This document shows, one piece after another, positions 15,687 through 24,539 of a stretch of 64,000 nucleotides of DNA. The translations under genes and the position numbers were made by a program. Every line of letters begins with the position of its first letter. Within the stretch, counting starts at the first letter, position 1. Source of the DNA: Gorillibacterium timonense (lineage in GTDB: Bacteria; Bacillota; Bacilli; Paenibacillales; NBRC-103111); the NCBI RefSeq assembly GCF_001457415.1, contig NZ_LN881723.1, positions 1-64,000 of the forward strand, read 5' to 3'. Below the pieces are notes generated by a model. That model saw nothing but the letters and a program-made list of their open reading frames with translations. It ran no database searches and was not told where the DNA came from.

Positions 15687-18544
15687 GCTTCTTCTTCCCC
15701 TTCCATCCATTCGTGAATGCGCGGAACCAGCTGATGAACATACATATGCTCGATCTTCGGACCCGGCAGCGAATACAAGAAATGCTTCCCATAATACGTT
15801 TCAAGAATTCTGGTATCGTATACGACGACGACTCCTTTGTCGCTCGCGGTTCGCACGAGACGTCCGAATCCTTGCTTAAACCGGATGACCGCTTGCGGTA
15901 CGGACAGCTTCATAAATGGGTTGCCGCCCGCTTCCTTGATGCGCTCGCTCTTCGCCTCCACAACGGGATGATTCGGAGGCTGAAAGGGCAAGCGGACGAT
16001 GGCCAAGCAGCTGAGTGCGTCTCCGGGAATATCGACCCCTTCCCAAAAGCTGCTCGTTCCGAGAAGCACACTTGTCCCATTCCCTTGAAACAAACGCACA
16101 AGCTTGCTTCGGCTTGTGCTGTCGATTCCTTGTCCGAGCACTTGGATGCCTTCGGTCGTTAATCGCTCCTTCAATTCTCCATGAACCTGCCGGAGCATCC
16201 GGTAGGAGGTGAACAGGACCAGCATCCGTCCCTCCATCGCTTTGGCAACCTCAGCGAGCGAATCGGTCAGAGCCGCTGTAAACTCCGCCTCCCCTTTGCC
16301 GCCCTTCAACACGGGGAAATTCCTGGGGATGACCATCAGCGCCTGCTCTCGGTACCGGAAGGGTGAGGGCAAGAGAACGGTGCGCAGCTTGCTCTCGCCG
16401 GCAGCCTTCTGGAGTCCGAGCTGCTCGGTGATGTAATTAAAGGTTTTGCCCACCGAAAGGGTCGCCGAGGTGAGGATGACACTCTCCTTCACATCAAAGA
16501 ACGAATCCCGCAGTAGGAGGCTCACATCGATGGGAACCGCCGTCAATTGCAAGGATTTCACCTTTTGTTGAACGGTTCCTTCCATCCAGTACACATAATT
16601 ATCATCCGGCTGCTTTAGGAAGAAGCGAACCGCATCCCGGTGGCGGTACAATTCCTTCACGCTTCCGGCAATGTTGGTGACCAACCCTTGCAGGTCCAGA
16701 ACTTCTTCCTGCTCCTTCATCTCCGCGATGAGCTTGTCTATCGCGCGCAAGGAGCCGGTCATGCGGGCATACAGCTCCTCCTCCAGATCCAACAGCGTTC
16801 CCCAACCGCTAGGTTTGGGGGATTTCGCAATGCGCCGAGTAAGCGGCCCCTCGCCGGAATCCCCTCCGTCAAAGGAAAGGATCTCGTACAGAAGCGCCGA
16901 TAGCTCATCCCAGCGTTCGCGGATATCCAACAGAACGGGCTGAAGCTCGTCGATGGTTTCGATCCACGCCCCCGCCTTATCCCTAGAGACATCCTCCGCA
17001 TGAAGGAGCCGGTTGCGGATAAAAGGCAGCTGGCCGCTTCGGCTGTCTCGGAAAAGCTGAGTGATTGCGTTCACATAGGAATACCAGGAGATCTCGGTAC
17101 CGAGATGCTTGACAGCCACTTCTTCGAAATTGTGCGCCTCGTCCACGACAAGGTGCTTGAAGCCGGGAAGAATGCGATGCTCCGCCTTGATATCCGTAAA
17201 CAGCAAGGAGTGGTTGGTGATGATGAGGTCCGCTTCCGCCGCTTCATTCCGAGCCCGATGATAGAAGCACTTCTTAAACCAAGGGCAGCTCCGGTTTAAG
17301 CAGGAATCGGCGTCGCTTGAGACGGATCGCCAAAATTCCATCCCGTTCTTGCCGAAATGCAGTTCCTCGTCTTCCCCCTGTTCGGACTCCGTCAGCCAGG
17401 TCACCATCTGAGCCGCCATGATGCGGTCCTCGCGCCCATGCTCGTATTCCGCATAGGTCAGCTTTTGCTCATACTTACGCAAGCACAGATAGTGACTGCG
17501 GCCTTTCAAGAGAGCAGCCCGAAAGTCGACCGGGAATATGTCCTGTAGAAGAGGCAGATCGCGCGAGCGAAGCTGCTCTTGCAGGTTGATCGTATGCGTG
17601 CTGACCACGACTTTTTTTTGCTCGCGAATGCCATAATAGAGAGCAGGCAGCAGATACCCGAGCGACTTGCCGGTCCCCGTTCCCGCTTCCACCAGCAGAT
17701 GGCAGCTGTCATCAAAGGCGGAGGCGACCTCCTCTGTCATTTGATCCTGCGCAGGCCGCTCCTCGAAGACGGCGAACTTCTCCTGCAGGGTGCTCTTGAT
17801 TCCCTCGTAGAATTCGGGAAACGGCATTCCGAGCAACCGAGCCGTCTCCGCTTCATCCCTCTCGAGCAGATCGTTACCCCAATCCTTCGCTGCGAGTGAA
17901 AATTGGCGGAAATAATCTCCGCTGTCAGGATCTAACGCGACGGAGCGCTCCTTCAAAGCCGCTTGCTGATCGATAAACCAGGCAAAGTCGGAAGGATCGT
18001 CTCGAAAGATGGACGCAATCCGCTGAACACTGATCAGCGGAAGCTCTTGGAAGCGGCTGAGGCTCTTCAACCAGAGCAAAGCGGTCGCTTCCGCATCGGA
18101 GTCCGCGCGGTGCGGCCGGTCATGAGGAATGTTCAAGGACTCGCACAGATTCCCAAGAGCCAGGCTCGGCAAGGTTGGAAAGCAGATGCGGGCTAAGTCC
18201 ATGGTGTCCAAAACCATGCCGTTAAATTTAAAATAACCGCAGTCCTCCAAAGCCCTTTGGAGAAATGCGAAGTCGAACCCTGCATTATGAGCGACCAGCA
18301 CACTGTCCTGCAGATAAGGCTGCATCTCGGCCACGACCTGCTCCAGGGGCGGAGCTTCCCGCACCAGCTCGTCATCAATTCCCGTCAGCGACGCGATAAA
18401 CGGCGGGATCGGAACATCCGGATGGACGAAGGAGGTATAACGTGACACGATCTGCTCGTTCTCTATAATAACGAGGCCAACCTGAATGATGGAATCGGCA
18501 GGCTGGCCTCCGGTGGTTTCAAAATCCAATACAGCGAATTTCAT
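15683..18544 (-). CDS. dinG: DinG-type ATP-dependent helicase with N-terminal DnaQ-like exonuclease
   Basis: A 953-residue two-part DNA-processing enzyme. Residues about 1-170 form a DEDDh exonuclease (VLDFETTGG, VAHNAGFDFAFL, HRADSDAEATALLWL). The rest is an XPD-like superfamily 2 helicase: Walker A VEAGTGTGKSLGYLLPA, DEAH box VVDEAHNFEE, and late motifs LLGTSSFWEGVDIPG and QGFGRLVRT. Four cysteines between Walker A and DEAH (YLCLRK, then C-x4-C-x5-C in CLNRSCPWFKKC) match the Fe-S ligand spacing of E. coli DinG. Gene order with panBCD upstream is as in B. subtilis. rex overlaps its 3' end. Confidence 0.93.
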   Translation of the reverse strand: MKFAVLDFETTGGQPADSIIQVGLVIIENEQIVSRYTSFVHPDVPIPPFIASLTGIDDELVREAPPLEQVVAEMQPYLQDSVLVAHNAGFDFAFLQRALEDCGYFKFNGMVLDTMDLARICFPTLPSLALGNLCESLNIPHDRPHRADSDAEATALLWLKSLSRFQELPLISVQRIASIFRDDPSDFAWFIDQQAALKERSVALDPDSGDYFRQFSLAAKDWGNDLLERDEAETARLLGMPFPEFYEGIKSTLQEKFAVFEERPAQDQMTEEVASAFDDSCHLLVEAGTGTGKSLGYLLPALYYGIREQKKVVVSTHTINLQEQLRSRDLPLLQDIFPVDFRAALLKGRSHYLCLRKYEQKLTYAEYEHGREDRIMAAQMVTWLTESEQGEDEELHFGKNGMEFWRSVSSDADSCLNRSCPWFKKCFYHRARNEAAEADLIITNHSLLFTDIKAEHRILPGFKHLVVDEAHNFEEVAVKHLGTEISWYSYVNAITQLFRDSRSGQLPFIRNRLLHAEDVSRDKAGAWIETIDELQPVLLDIRERWDELSALLYEILSFDGGDSGEGPLTRRIAKSPKPSGWGTLLDLEEELYARMTGSLRAIDKLIAEMKEQEEVLDLQGLVTNIAGSVKELYRHRDAVRFFLKQPDDNYVYWMEGTVQQKVKSLQLTAVPIDVSLLLRDSFFDVKESVILTSATLSVGKTFNYITEQLGLQKAAGESKLRTVLLPSPFRYREQALMVIPRNFPVLKGGKGEAEFTAALTDSLAEVAKAMEGRMLVLFTSYRMLRQVHGELKERLTTEGIQVLGQGIDSTSRSKLVRLFQGNGTSVLLGTSSFWEGVDIPGDALSCLAIVRLPFQPPNHPVVEAKSERIKEAGGNPFMKLSVPQAVIRFKQGFGRLVRTASDKGVVVVYDTRILETYYGKHFLYSLPGPKIEHMYVHQLVPRIHEWMEGEEEA

Positions 18545-18580
18545 TCCGGCCGATCAAATCCCTTCTTCCGCTCTTTCCTA

Positions 18581-18609
18581 AGCATACCAAACAATTGTTC
18601 TTTATTCAA
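18581..18609 (-). promoter_or_regulatory. probable sigma-A promoter of dinG-rex
   Basis: Minus strand: -35 TTGAAT (18604-18609), 17-nt spacer, -10 TATGCT (18581-18586), about 37 bp upstream of the dinG ATG. The -35 abuts the T-tract of the preceding terminator. Confidence 0.45.
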
Positions 18610-18636
18610 AAGGAAAAGCAGGACGTCACGTCCTGC
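18608..18636 (-). terminator. terminator whose loop is the TPR gene stop codon
   Basis: GCAGGACG / CGTCCTGC is a perfect 8-bp stem, and the 3-nt loop is exactly the TGA stop (18626-18628) of the TPR gene. TTTTCCTTTT follows on the minus strand. Confidence 0.8.
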
Positions 18637-19234
18637 GATAAGGCCAAAATTCTTTGCTCCATAAGGAGGGTTCCATAAAGGAGGAATCGGTCATATCCGC
18701 CATCTTGAAGAAATCGTAAGCTTGATCCATGTTCTGATTGTGGACTTGAATGCAGCCCATGGCATTGTACGAGATGGCTTTCAGCTTGGTGCTCTTGGTC
18801 AGTGGAACGAGCAATTGGAAATGACGGTAAGCCTCCGCCAACTCACCGAGCCGCAAATACCCCATAGCCAAGTAGACGCGTCCGAGGACAAAATCGGGAT
18901 GCTCCTTGACCAGCTTATCGAATTCGTTGACAGCCTCGGGAAACATATAGAGCTTGTAATACCCTTGTCCCCTTGTAAAATGCTCGGATGCCGGAGGCTT
19001 CTCCCCCTCGGCATCCGTTGAAGAAACAAGCTCGGGTGCCGGAACCAGCTTGGACCGGCAGTCGGCCAACCGCTCCTCAAAGCGCAGCCACTCTTCCAGG
19101 CAGTTATCGCTCATGGATTTCAGCATTTGCAGCTGCTCGGCCAGCTCGACCGTCTTCTCTTCATCGGCGTCGGGATAATCCGTCAAAATTCCGTCGAGGA
19201 CATCATTCATCGTCGCGAACAAATCCTTGAACAT
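18626..19234 (-). CDS. tetratricopeptide-repeat protein
   Basis: A 202-residue cytoplasmic protein of unknown role. The N-terminal half is acidic and helical (about 1-60). From about residue 80, TPR-like helix pairs are visible: EHFTRGQGYYKLYMFPEAVNEFDKLV, then DFVLGRVYLAMGYLRLGELAEAYRHF, then LKAISYNAMGCIQVHNQNMDQAYDFF. TPRs usually mediate protein-protein contact. The ATG at 19234 follows GGGGGAGG with 8-nt spacing; the upstream open frame lacks a site. It lies between panD and dinG, a place with no equivalent in B. subtilis. The stop codon is inside the terminator hairpin. Confidence 0.75.
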   Translation of the reverse strand: MFKDLFATMNDVLDGILTDYPDADEEKTVELAEQLQMLKSMSDNCLEEWLRFEERLADCRSKLVPAPELVSSTDAEGEKPPASEHFTRGQGYYKLYMFPEAVNEFDKLVKEHPDFVLGRVYLAMGYLRLGELAEAYRHFQLLVPLTKSTKLKAISYNAMGCIQVHNQNMDQAYDFFKMADMTDSSFMEPSLWSKEFWPYRRT

Positions 19235-19395
19235 GACCGTAACCTCCCCCCGTCGGCTCTTCTCCTCCTGCACGGTACGTTCATTTTGTGCCCGGGGCTT
19301 CCGTTTCATACCGCCGGTCGAACGGACGAAACAGGCTCCCTTCCCTTAGTCCGGCAAGGAGGAGGTACGGCTGTCAAGTTTGTCAAGAGTTCCGC

Positions 19396-19782
19396 TTACA
19401 GGAGCACCGTGGCTGGTTCTTCCTTGTAGGAGGTGGAAACGGCTTTGTTATTTTCGTCCAGAATGACGACTTTCGGCTCCAGCTTGCGCGCTTCTTCGTC
19501 CGTCATCATCGCGTAGGAAATGATGATCACCTTATCGCCGGGCTGAACAAGCCGTGCGGCAGCCCCATTCAGACAGATGACGCCGGAACCGCGCGGCCCC
19601 GGGATGATATAGGTTTCAAGGCGCGCTCCGTTGTTGTTGTTCACGATCTGCACCTTTTCATTGGGATACAGATCGGCCAGCTCCAAGAGCTCCTCGTCTA
19701 TGGTTATACTTCCGACATAATTCAGATTGGCTTCCGTAACGGTCGCCCGGTGCAGCTTCGATTTCATCATCGTTCGAAACAT
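19396..19782 (-). CDS. panD: aspartate 1-decarboxylase (pyruvoyl enzyme)
   Basis: Converts L-aspartate to beta-alanine for pantothenate synthesis. The 128-residue proenzyme carries the self-cleavage site YVGSITID; cleavage between Gly and Ser (about residues 24/25) makes the pyruvoyl group. [12 protein letters not shown] and [14 protein letters not shown] are also typical. The ATG at 19782 is behind GGGGGAG, which lies in the end of panC; the stop of panC is only 4 nt away. It is the last gene of the panB-panC-panD operon. Confidence 0.96.
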   Translation of the reverse strand: MFRTMMKSKLHRATVTEANLNYVGSITIDEELLELADLYPNEKVQIVNNNNGARLETYIIPGPRGSGVICLNGAAARLVQPGDKVIIISYAMMTDEEARKLEPKVVILDENNKAVSTSYKEEPATVLL

Positions 19783-19786
19783 GGTA

Positions 19787-20689
19787 TTACTCCCCCTTCG
19801 CGACTTGCATCGGTATCGAATGAATGACTTTGGCAAGATCATCACGCGTCAAAAGGCGATTGTCAATCAAGCGGGTGCTGCCAAAGCGGACGGCCAAGGC
19901 AATGATCCAGGAAGACTCAACCTCAGCAGATGGAGCTTCAAGATCCGGATAGGTCAAAATCTCCACATATTCGATGTCAGCAAGCGGCATTTCCCGGATG
20001 CGGGTGCTGATGCGCGCTTTGAGCCTCTCCGTATCGCCGCCAACCTCCGCCAGCCATTCCGGCGCTTTCCGCAGCGTCTCGGAAAGAACGAGGGCTTGGC
20101 TTCTTTGTTCCGGCGACAAATATACATTACGGGAGGACAGCGCAAGTCCATCTTCTCCCCTAACAATCGGACAAGGGACAATCTCGACATCCAGATTCAA
20201 GTCCTCCACCATTCGGGAGACAACCGCGACCTGCTGGGCATCTTTCATTCCGAAATAGGCGCGATGCGGCTTAACGATATGAAACAGCTTGCTCACGATG
20301 AGTCCCACTCCATCGAAATGCCCGGGTCTGGACGCGCCGCACAAAAGGCTGGTGATGCCCGATACGGAAATCCGGGTAGCGGCTGGCCGAGGATACATTT
20401 CGTTCGCCTCCGGCATGAATACGAAATCGGCCCCATTGGTCTCGGCGATTCGGAGATCCCCTTCCGGGTTGCGCGGATAACGGTCCAAATCCTCATTCGG
20501 ACCGAATTGAGTCGGGTTAACGAAGATGCTGAGCACGACACAATCGTTTTCCCGTCGTGCCCGGCTGATCAGACTGGCATGACCTTCATGCAGAAACCCC
20601 ATCGTTGGAACGAGCCCGATGCTACATCCTTGCTCGCGTTTTTCCTCTATCGCCTTGCGCAGTTCAGATATTTTGGTAAAGACCTGCAT
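19787..20689 (-). CDS. panC: pantothenate synthetase
   Basis: Joins pantoate and beta-alanine with ATP to make pantothenate, using the products of panB and panD on either side. The 300-residue protein has the nucleotidyl-transferase HxGH-type motif ([16 protein letters not shown], about residues 26-41), [27 protein letters not shown] and [12 protein letters not shown]. The ATG at 20689 has GGGAGTGG in front; the long upstream frame overlaps panB and is not coding. Confidence 0.96.
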   Translation of the reverse strand: MQVFTKISELRKAIEEKREQGCSIGLVPTMGFLHEGHASLISRARRENDCVVLSIFVNPTQFGPNEDLDRYPRNPEGDLRIAETNGADFVFMPEANEMYPRPAATRISVSGITSLLCGASRPGHFDGVGLIVSKLFHIVKPHRAYFGMKDAQQVAVVSRMVEDLNLDVEIVPCPIVRGEDGLALSSRNVYLSPEQRSQALVLSETLRKAPEWLAEVGGDTERLKARISTRIREMPLADIEYVEILTYPDLEAPSAEVESSWIIALAVRFGSTRLIDNRLLTRDDLAKVIHSIPMQVAKGE

Positions 20690-20732
20690 TTGGATTCCAC
20701 TCCCCCATTTGTCTCTATCCGTTACGATTCGC

Positions 20733-21653
20733 TTATTTCCCTGCTCCATACAGAACGCCTGCATCCTCGTGAGCATCAGCTTGAGCGGCTGCTTGCCCGG
20801 AAACTTGGGCGTTCCCTTGCTTCTCTTGTCCCGGCTTAGCTGCTTTGAAGGCATGCTCTGGAGCCGGAAACTCGCGAGTGCGCACATCCTGTGCGTAGGC
20901 CGAAAGGGCCGAACGAATGTCTTGACCGATATTCGCATACGTCTTGACGAAACGCTTGGACACCGGATGAGCTTCGTATTGCAGCAGATCGTGGAACACC
21001 AGAACTTGACCGTCGCAGCCTGCACCCGATCCGATTCCGATCGTGGGAATAGACAAATCCCGAGTAATCTCGGCGGCAAGTTCATCCGTTACCAGCTCAA
21101 GCACGATGGCCGTCGCTCCCGCTTGCTCCAAAGCGCGCACATCGTCTTTCAGCTTCGCAACTTGAGCATCGTTCTTGCCCTGAACCCGGTATCCACCGAG
21201 CATGTGCACGGATTGCGGAGTCAATCCGACATGTCCGATTACGGGAACCCCCGCCTTCACAATCGCGTCAACCGCCGTTGCAATTTCACGTCCACCCTCC
21301 ATCTTAACGGCCTTGCTTCCGCCTTCCTGCATGACTCTAGCCACATTCGCGATCGTGGTATCCAAGCTCCCGTGATAGGTCAGAAACGGAAGATCCGTAA
21401 CGACAAAGGCTCGCTTCGCTCCCCGGTTCACGGCTCGGCTGTGGTGGATCATATCGTTCAAGGTAACCGGGATTGTCGAATCGTAACCGAGCACTACGTT
21501 GCCGAGCGAATCGCCCACCAGAATCATGTCCGCTCCCGCTTCCTCGGCAAGCATCGCCGACGGGTAGTCGTAAGCCGTCACCATGACGATCGGTGTCCCT
21601 TCCTCTTTCATCTTTCGCAATTTCAACGTGGTGACCGGTTTGCTATCAGCCAT
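20733..21653 (-). CDS. panB: 3-methyl-2-oxobutanoate hydroxymethyltransferase
   Basis: Adds a hydroxymethyl group from methylene-tetrahydrofolate to ketoisovalerate to give ketopantoate, the first committed step to pantothenate. The 306-residue TIM-barrel protein shows VTAYDYPSAMLAEEAGAD, ILVGDSLGNVVLGYDST, VKMEGG, GHVGLTPQSVH and IGIGSGAGCDGQVLV. The last 35 residues are a low-complexity Ala/Gln/Gly-rich tail that is not part of the enzyme core. ATG 21653 follows AAGGAGG. A long leader with a terminator lies upstream. Confidence 0.96.
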   Translation of the reverse strand: MADSKPVTTLKLRKMKEEGTPIVMVTAYDYPSAMLAEEAGADMILVGDSLGNVVLGYDSTIPVTLNDMIHHSRAVNRGAKRAFVVTDLPFLTYHGSLDTTIANVARVMQEGGSKAVKMEGGREIATAVDAIVKAGVPVIGHVGLTPQSVHMLGGYRVQGKNDAQVAKLKDDVRALEQAGATAIVLELVTDELAAEITRDLSIPTIGIGSGAGCDGQVLVFHDLLQYEAHPVSKRFVKTYANIGQDIRSALSAYAQDVRTREFPAPEHAFKAAKPGQEKQGNAQVSGQAAAQADAHEDAGVLYGAGK

Positions 21654-21728
21654 CCTAAGCTCCTCCTTCATGTTCCCGCCGCGTGTCGCGTAAATCGATG
21701 AGTAACGGCGGTCTTTGCGCCGAACGCT

Positions 21729-21757
21729 AAAAAGCCTTTCAGCCGAAACTGAAAGGC
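21729..21757 (-). terminator. terminator in the panB leader
   Basis: GCCTTTCAG / CTGAAAGGC is a perfect 9-bp stem with a 6-nt loop and is followed by TTTTT on the minus strand. It sits about 75 nt before the panB start and downstream of the leader promoter, so it must be read through, or prevented from forming, for panBCD expression from that promoter. Confidence 0.85.
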
Positions 21758-21912
21758 CAAACCTACACAAAGAAGCTGTGTCGGCATGAACCTCTGTCTC
21801 GGTCCTCAACGGCTCTGAGCAGAATCCTCCATCTCCAACGGTAAACCATTTCCTGTTATCCGCGATTCCTCATTCGGCGTGCCTTCGGAGTGCAGTTCCT
21901 TTTGGATACCGC
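21758..21912 (-). ncRNA. structured panB leader, candidate cis-regulatory RNA
   Basis: Between the promoter at 21924-21951 and the terminator at 21729-21757 the minus strand has no ORF but several possible helices: ACACA/TGTGT (21765-21781), CTCA/TGAG (21805-21819), and an outer GAATC/GATTC pair (21822-21868) around a small AACGG-TAAA-CCATT hairpin (21837-21850). This layout is that of an attenuating leader or riboswitch. I do not recognise a known class; comparison with the pan RNA motif would be the first test. Confidence 0.5.
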
Positions 21913-21923
21913 CTCCTGAGGTT

Positions 21924-21951
21924 AGTATACCAAATTTGTTAAGAAAGTCAC
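21924..21951 (-). promoter_or_regulatory. probable promoter of the panBCD leader
   Basis: Minus strand: -10 TATACT (21924-21929), with GTGACT (21946-21951) 16 nt upstream as a 4-of-6 -35 box, in an AT-rich context. Start would be near 21917, giving a leader of about 265 nt to panB. Confidence 0.5.
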
Positions 21952-21976
21952 TCGTTTTTTTGGCTTGTCCACACTG

Positions 21977-22008
21977 GCAAAAGGAGGCGGCTGATAGCCA
22001 CCTCCTCT
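21977..22008 (-). terminator. terminator of the YheC/YheD-like operon
   Basis: AGGAGGTGGC / GCCGCCTCCT pair with a 5-nt loop and a TTTTG tail on the minus strand, about 22 nt after the last YheC/D-like stop. Confidence 0.8.
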
Positions 22009-22029
22009 TCTGCAGAAGATATGCTCGGT

Positions 22030-23424
22030 TTAAAACTTCCCGAGATAACGGACATATTGCACGACACGCTTCACCGAAGGCCGCACTTTCATCTCTCCGG
22101 ATGTAGAATCGGAACCCTCATCCGCGCCGAGGGGAGTATTGTCTTCCTTGGAAGGCTTGGAATTGATCTCAAGCAGCCGCACCCTGCCGCGCGTGTCGAC
22201 GGCAAGATCGATTCCAAGCTCGGCAAAATGCGCATCGATCTGTTTCTCCAAGGACTGGGCGATATCCAGAGCTGCCTTGCGCAGACCGGCTATTGCCGCT
22301 TCACGATGCGGTCCAGCCAGATTGGATCGGGTGATTGCATCCTTCATCGGCGCCAGCTTGCCGCCCCGGGCGAGATTAGATACAAAGGTGTTTTTCGCCG
22401 AAATGCGGGCGACGATCGAGGTGACCTCCCACTGACCGGTGTCATCGCGCTGCACGAGCGCTCGAAAATCCGTGGATAACCCCTCGACCTCAATCAGCTC
22501 GATCCCTTCTTGAAGCAAATAGCGTCTGCCTGTCATCTGTGTCTTTAGCTGCTTGAGAAGCGCTGTCTGATTGGGGTATCTCGCACGAACGACCTTTCCG
22601 TTGACGCTCGCGGTTTGGCTCACATACCCGGCCCCGCTTTTACTGACCCGGATGATTCCCTTCCCGAGGCTGCTCAGTATCGGCTTCAGAAAGAGCACCG
22701 AATGCCTTCCGAGCATTCTCTTCATCATATCCGGGTTTTGATAGAGATAGGACTCTGGCAAATACGGCTTCGCTGCCTTTTCATTTCTTAAGGCTGCAAA
22801 TACTTCCGATTTATCCAGATAGCGTTCGTTGAACAGCGCTCTTCCCGGCTTCGCTTTATAACTCCGCAAAAATCGCTGCACCATAGGTGAATTCTCGATG
22901 ACACGAGAATTGATCCGGTTATAGATGGCATCCGGGTAGGGAAAGCTTCCGCTTTTCCAGCCTCCGGCAGAGTAGCTCCATCCGGATAGCGACTCTCCCG
23001 TACCGGCAAGTCGCTCCGCAGAGATGAAATAGACCATAACCCCGAGCTTTTTGCCCGCTTCGGACAATTCGCGGCAGAACCCGGTCACATTGCCGAAGGG
23101 CTTCTCCGATTTCGTTCCAATCCTGCGCAGCAGCACGCCAAGAAGAGGTCCGAGCTGCAGAATACGGCCGGCGGCTTGATAACGCAAACATAAGACAGTT
23201 CCGCTTGTGAGGCCCCATGCTCCCGCTGTTGCCTCATGAAGGCGAAAACAACTGCTCTTCGGTTCCACCGACAACCGTAACGATTTATGCGCCCCTCCGA
23301 ACCGGAGCAATACGATCATCCCGGATTCCAGTCTCCAGCGCTTGGCATGCTGTTCCCCCAGATAGAGGATGCCATCCTCTCCGCTTGAAGGGATATAGGT
23401 GATCGTTACCTTTGTTCTTGCCAT
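22030..23424 (-). CDS. YheC/YheD family ATP-grasp protein (spore-coat-associated type), copy 1
   Basis: A 464-residue protein of the YheC/YheD endospore coat-associated family, which has an ATP-grasp fold; no reaction is established for the family. The first 100 residues are an extra domain (LYLGEQHAKRWRLESGMIVL and a second strand-rich segment) absent from the next two copies. The middle has FPYPDAIYNRI and the family stretch FLKPILSSLGKGIIRV, where the usual KPxxGxGGxG loop reads KPILSSLGKG. The C-terminus has GIDLAVDTRGRVRLLEINSKPS, the metal-ligand region of ATP-grasp enzymes. It is the last of three related genes in a row, 29 nt after copy 2, and a terminator follows. Confidence 0.85.
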   Translation of the reverse strand: MARTKVTITYIPSSGEDGILYLGEQHAKRWRLESGMIVLLRFGGAHKSLRLSVEPKSSCFRLHEATAGAWGLTSGTVLCLRYQAAGRILQLGPLLGVLLRRIGTKSEKPFGNVTGFCRELSEAGKKLGVMVYFISAERLAGTGESLSGWSYSAGGWKSGSFPYPDAIYNRINSRVIENSPMVQRFLRSYKAKPGRALFNERYLDKSEVFAALRNEKAAKPYLPESYLYQNPDMMKRMLGRHSVLFLKPILSSLGKGIIRVSKSGAGYVSQTASVNGKVVRARYPNQTALLKQLKTQMTGRRYLLQEGIELIEVEGLSTDFRALVQRDDTGQWEVTSIVARISAKNTFVSNLARGGKLAPMKDAITRSNLAGPHREAAIAGLRKAALDIAQSLEKQIDAHFAELGIDLAVDTRGRVRLLEINSKPSKEDNTPLGADEGSDSTSGEMKVRPSVKRVVQYVRYLGKF

Positions 23425-23453
23425 GTTGCACCCCCTTTTCGGTGAGGCATTGG

Positions 23454-24539
23454 CTAAGATTGCTGCTTCTGTTTTCGGGCAAGGTACATGGCATATTGGA
23501 TCGGTCGCTCAACGGTCTTCCGGTACAAAGAAGAGTCTCCGATGCTCTTAAATAGCTCCCGACCGGGCTTCGGATTGACCTCGATGAGCCATACCCGGCC
23601 TTGGACGTCAATGCCGATATCGATGCCGAACTCCATCATCGGGTCAAAATGGGATTCGATCACCTGGACGATTGTACGCGCGAGCTCGTGGCATTCCTTG
23701 CGAATCTCTGCCGCCTTCTCGCTGCCAAACCGCTTCTCGACAACCGATTCAAAGGATGCCGCTTTGCCGCCTCCGTGAAGGTTAGAGGTGGAGCTGCCGA
23801 CAGCGCCGATGCGCATGCCCATCCCCGTGATGTCCCATACCCCTGTTTCTGTCTTCTGAATAAGCAGGCGTGCATCCGTGACACGGCCTTCGACGAGACT
23901 TAAATCAACGCCTTGCTGGATCATGAAGGCTCCGTTTCGAATGCTCTGCTTTACGGTCCATTGATCCAGCCAGCCTTTCAACTCCGCGAAAGAAGCAAAG
24001 TGTCTGTTGATTTTGGTTAAGGTTCGGCTCCGGCCAAGGATTGCATACCCTGCCTTTGTTCGCTTCAGCCGGACGATGCTGCTTCCACCCGTCCCATTGC
24101 CAGGCTTGATGTAGAGAAGAGAATGCTTCTTCAGCATTTGGTTAAGACCCGCCCCGGAATATTCGATGGTTTCGGGCATCCAGCGGGCAAGCTTTGACTC
24201 CTGCATAAACATGCGCGTAATTCGCCATTTGTTCGTAAATCGATTGTTGGCATAACGGAATAGAGACGAGGTTCGGATCTTCATATAGTCGTTTCCGGGA
24301 CGCCGGTACCGATCGATCACGATCTGCGGCCACGGGTACATCCGATGGCTCCAAGAGCCGTCGTCCTTCGCCGTAAACCCACGGATTTGTCGAGCCTTCA
24401 GGTTGATGTCCGCCGGTGAAAACAGAAAGACATCCGCGCCGAGTCGCTCTCCCGCTCTCGATAAGTCACGAAAATACTTCGGTTCGCTGAACGACAACCC
24501 TTTGCGGTGAACCATGATGCCGATGATCGGTTTACTCAT
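23454..24539 (-). CDS. YheC/YheD family ATP-grasp protein, copy 2
   Basis: A 361-residue member of the same family. The N-terminal part (about 1-100; PIIGIMVHRKGLSF, FRDLSRAGERLGADVFLFSP, YPWPQIVIDRYRRPGNDY) is the family-specific domain. The ATP-grasp part follows with LLYIKPGNGTGGSSIVRL (about 140-157), FMIQQGVDLSLVEGRVTDARLL, and FGIDIGIDVQGRVWLIEVNPKPGR with Glu and Asn metal ligands. Its start overlaps the stop of copy 3 by 4 nt. Known family members are found at the spore surface; mother-cell expression is likely but I do not see a convincing sigma-E or sigma-K promoter. Confidence 0.87.
   Translation of the reverse strand: MSKPIIGIMVHRKGLSFSEPKYFRDLSRAGERLGADVFLFSPADINLKARQIRGFTAKDDGSWSHRMYPWPQIVIDRYRRPGNDYMKIRTSSLFRYANNRFTNKWRITRMFMQESKLARWMPETIEYSGAGLNQMLKKHSLLYIKPGNGTGGSSIVRLKRTKAGYAILGRSRTLTKINRHFASFAELKGWLDQWTVKQSIRNGAFMIQQGVDLSLVEGRVTDARLLIQKTETGVWDITGMGMRIGAVGSSTSNLHGGGKAASFESVVEKRFGSEKAAEIRKECHELARTIVQVIESHFDPMMEFGIDIGIDVQGRVWLIEVNPKPGRELFKSIGDSSLYRKTVERPIQYAMYLARKQKQQS

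Noticed and set aside
19372..19386. Two TTGACA boxes nine bases apart on the minus strand before the TPR gene
   Set aside because: Neither has a -10 box at 16-18 nt, so I do not call a promoter; it may be chance.
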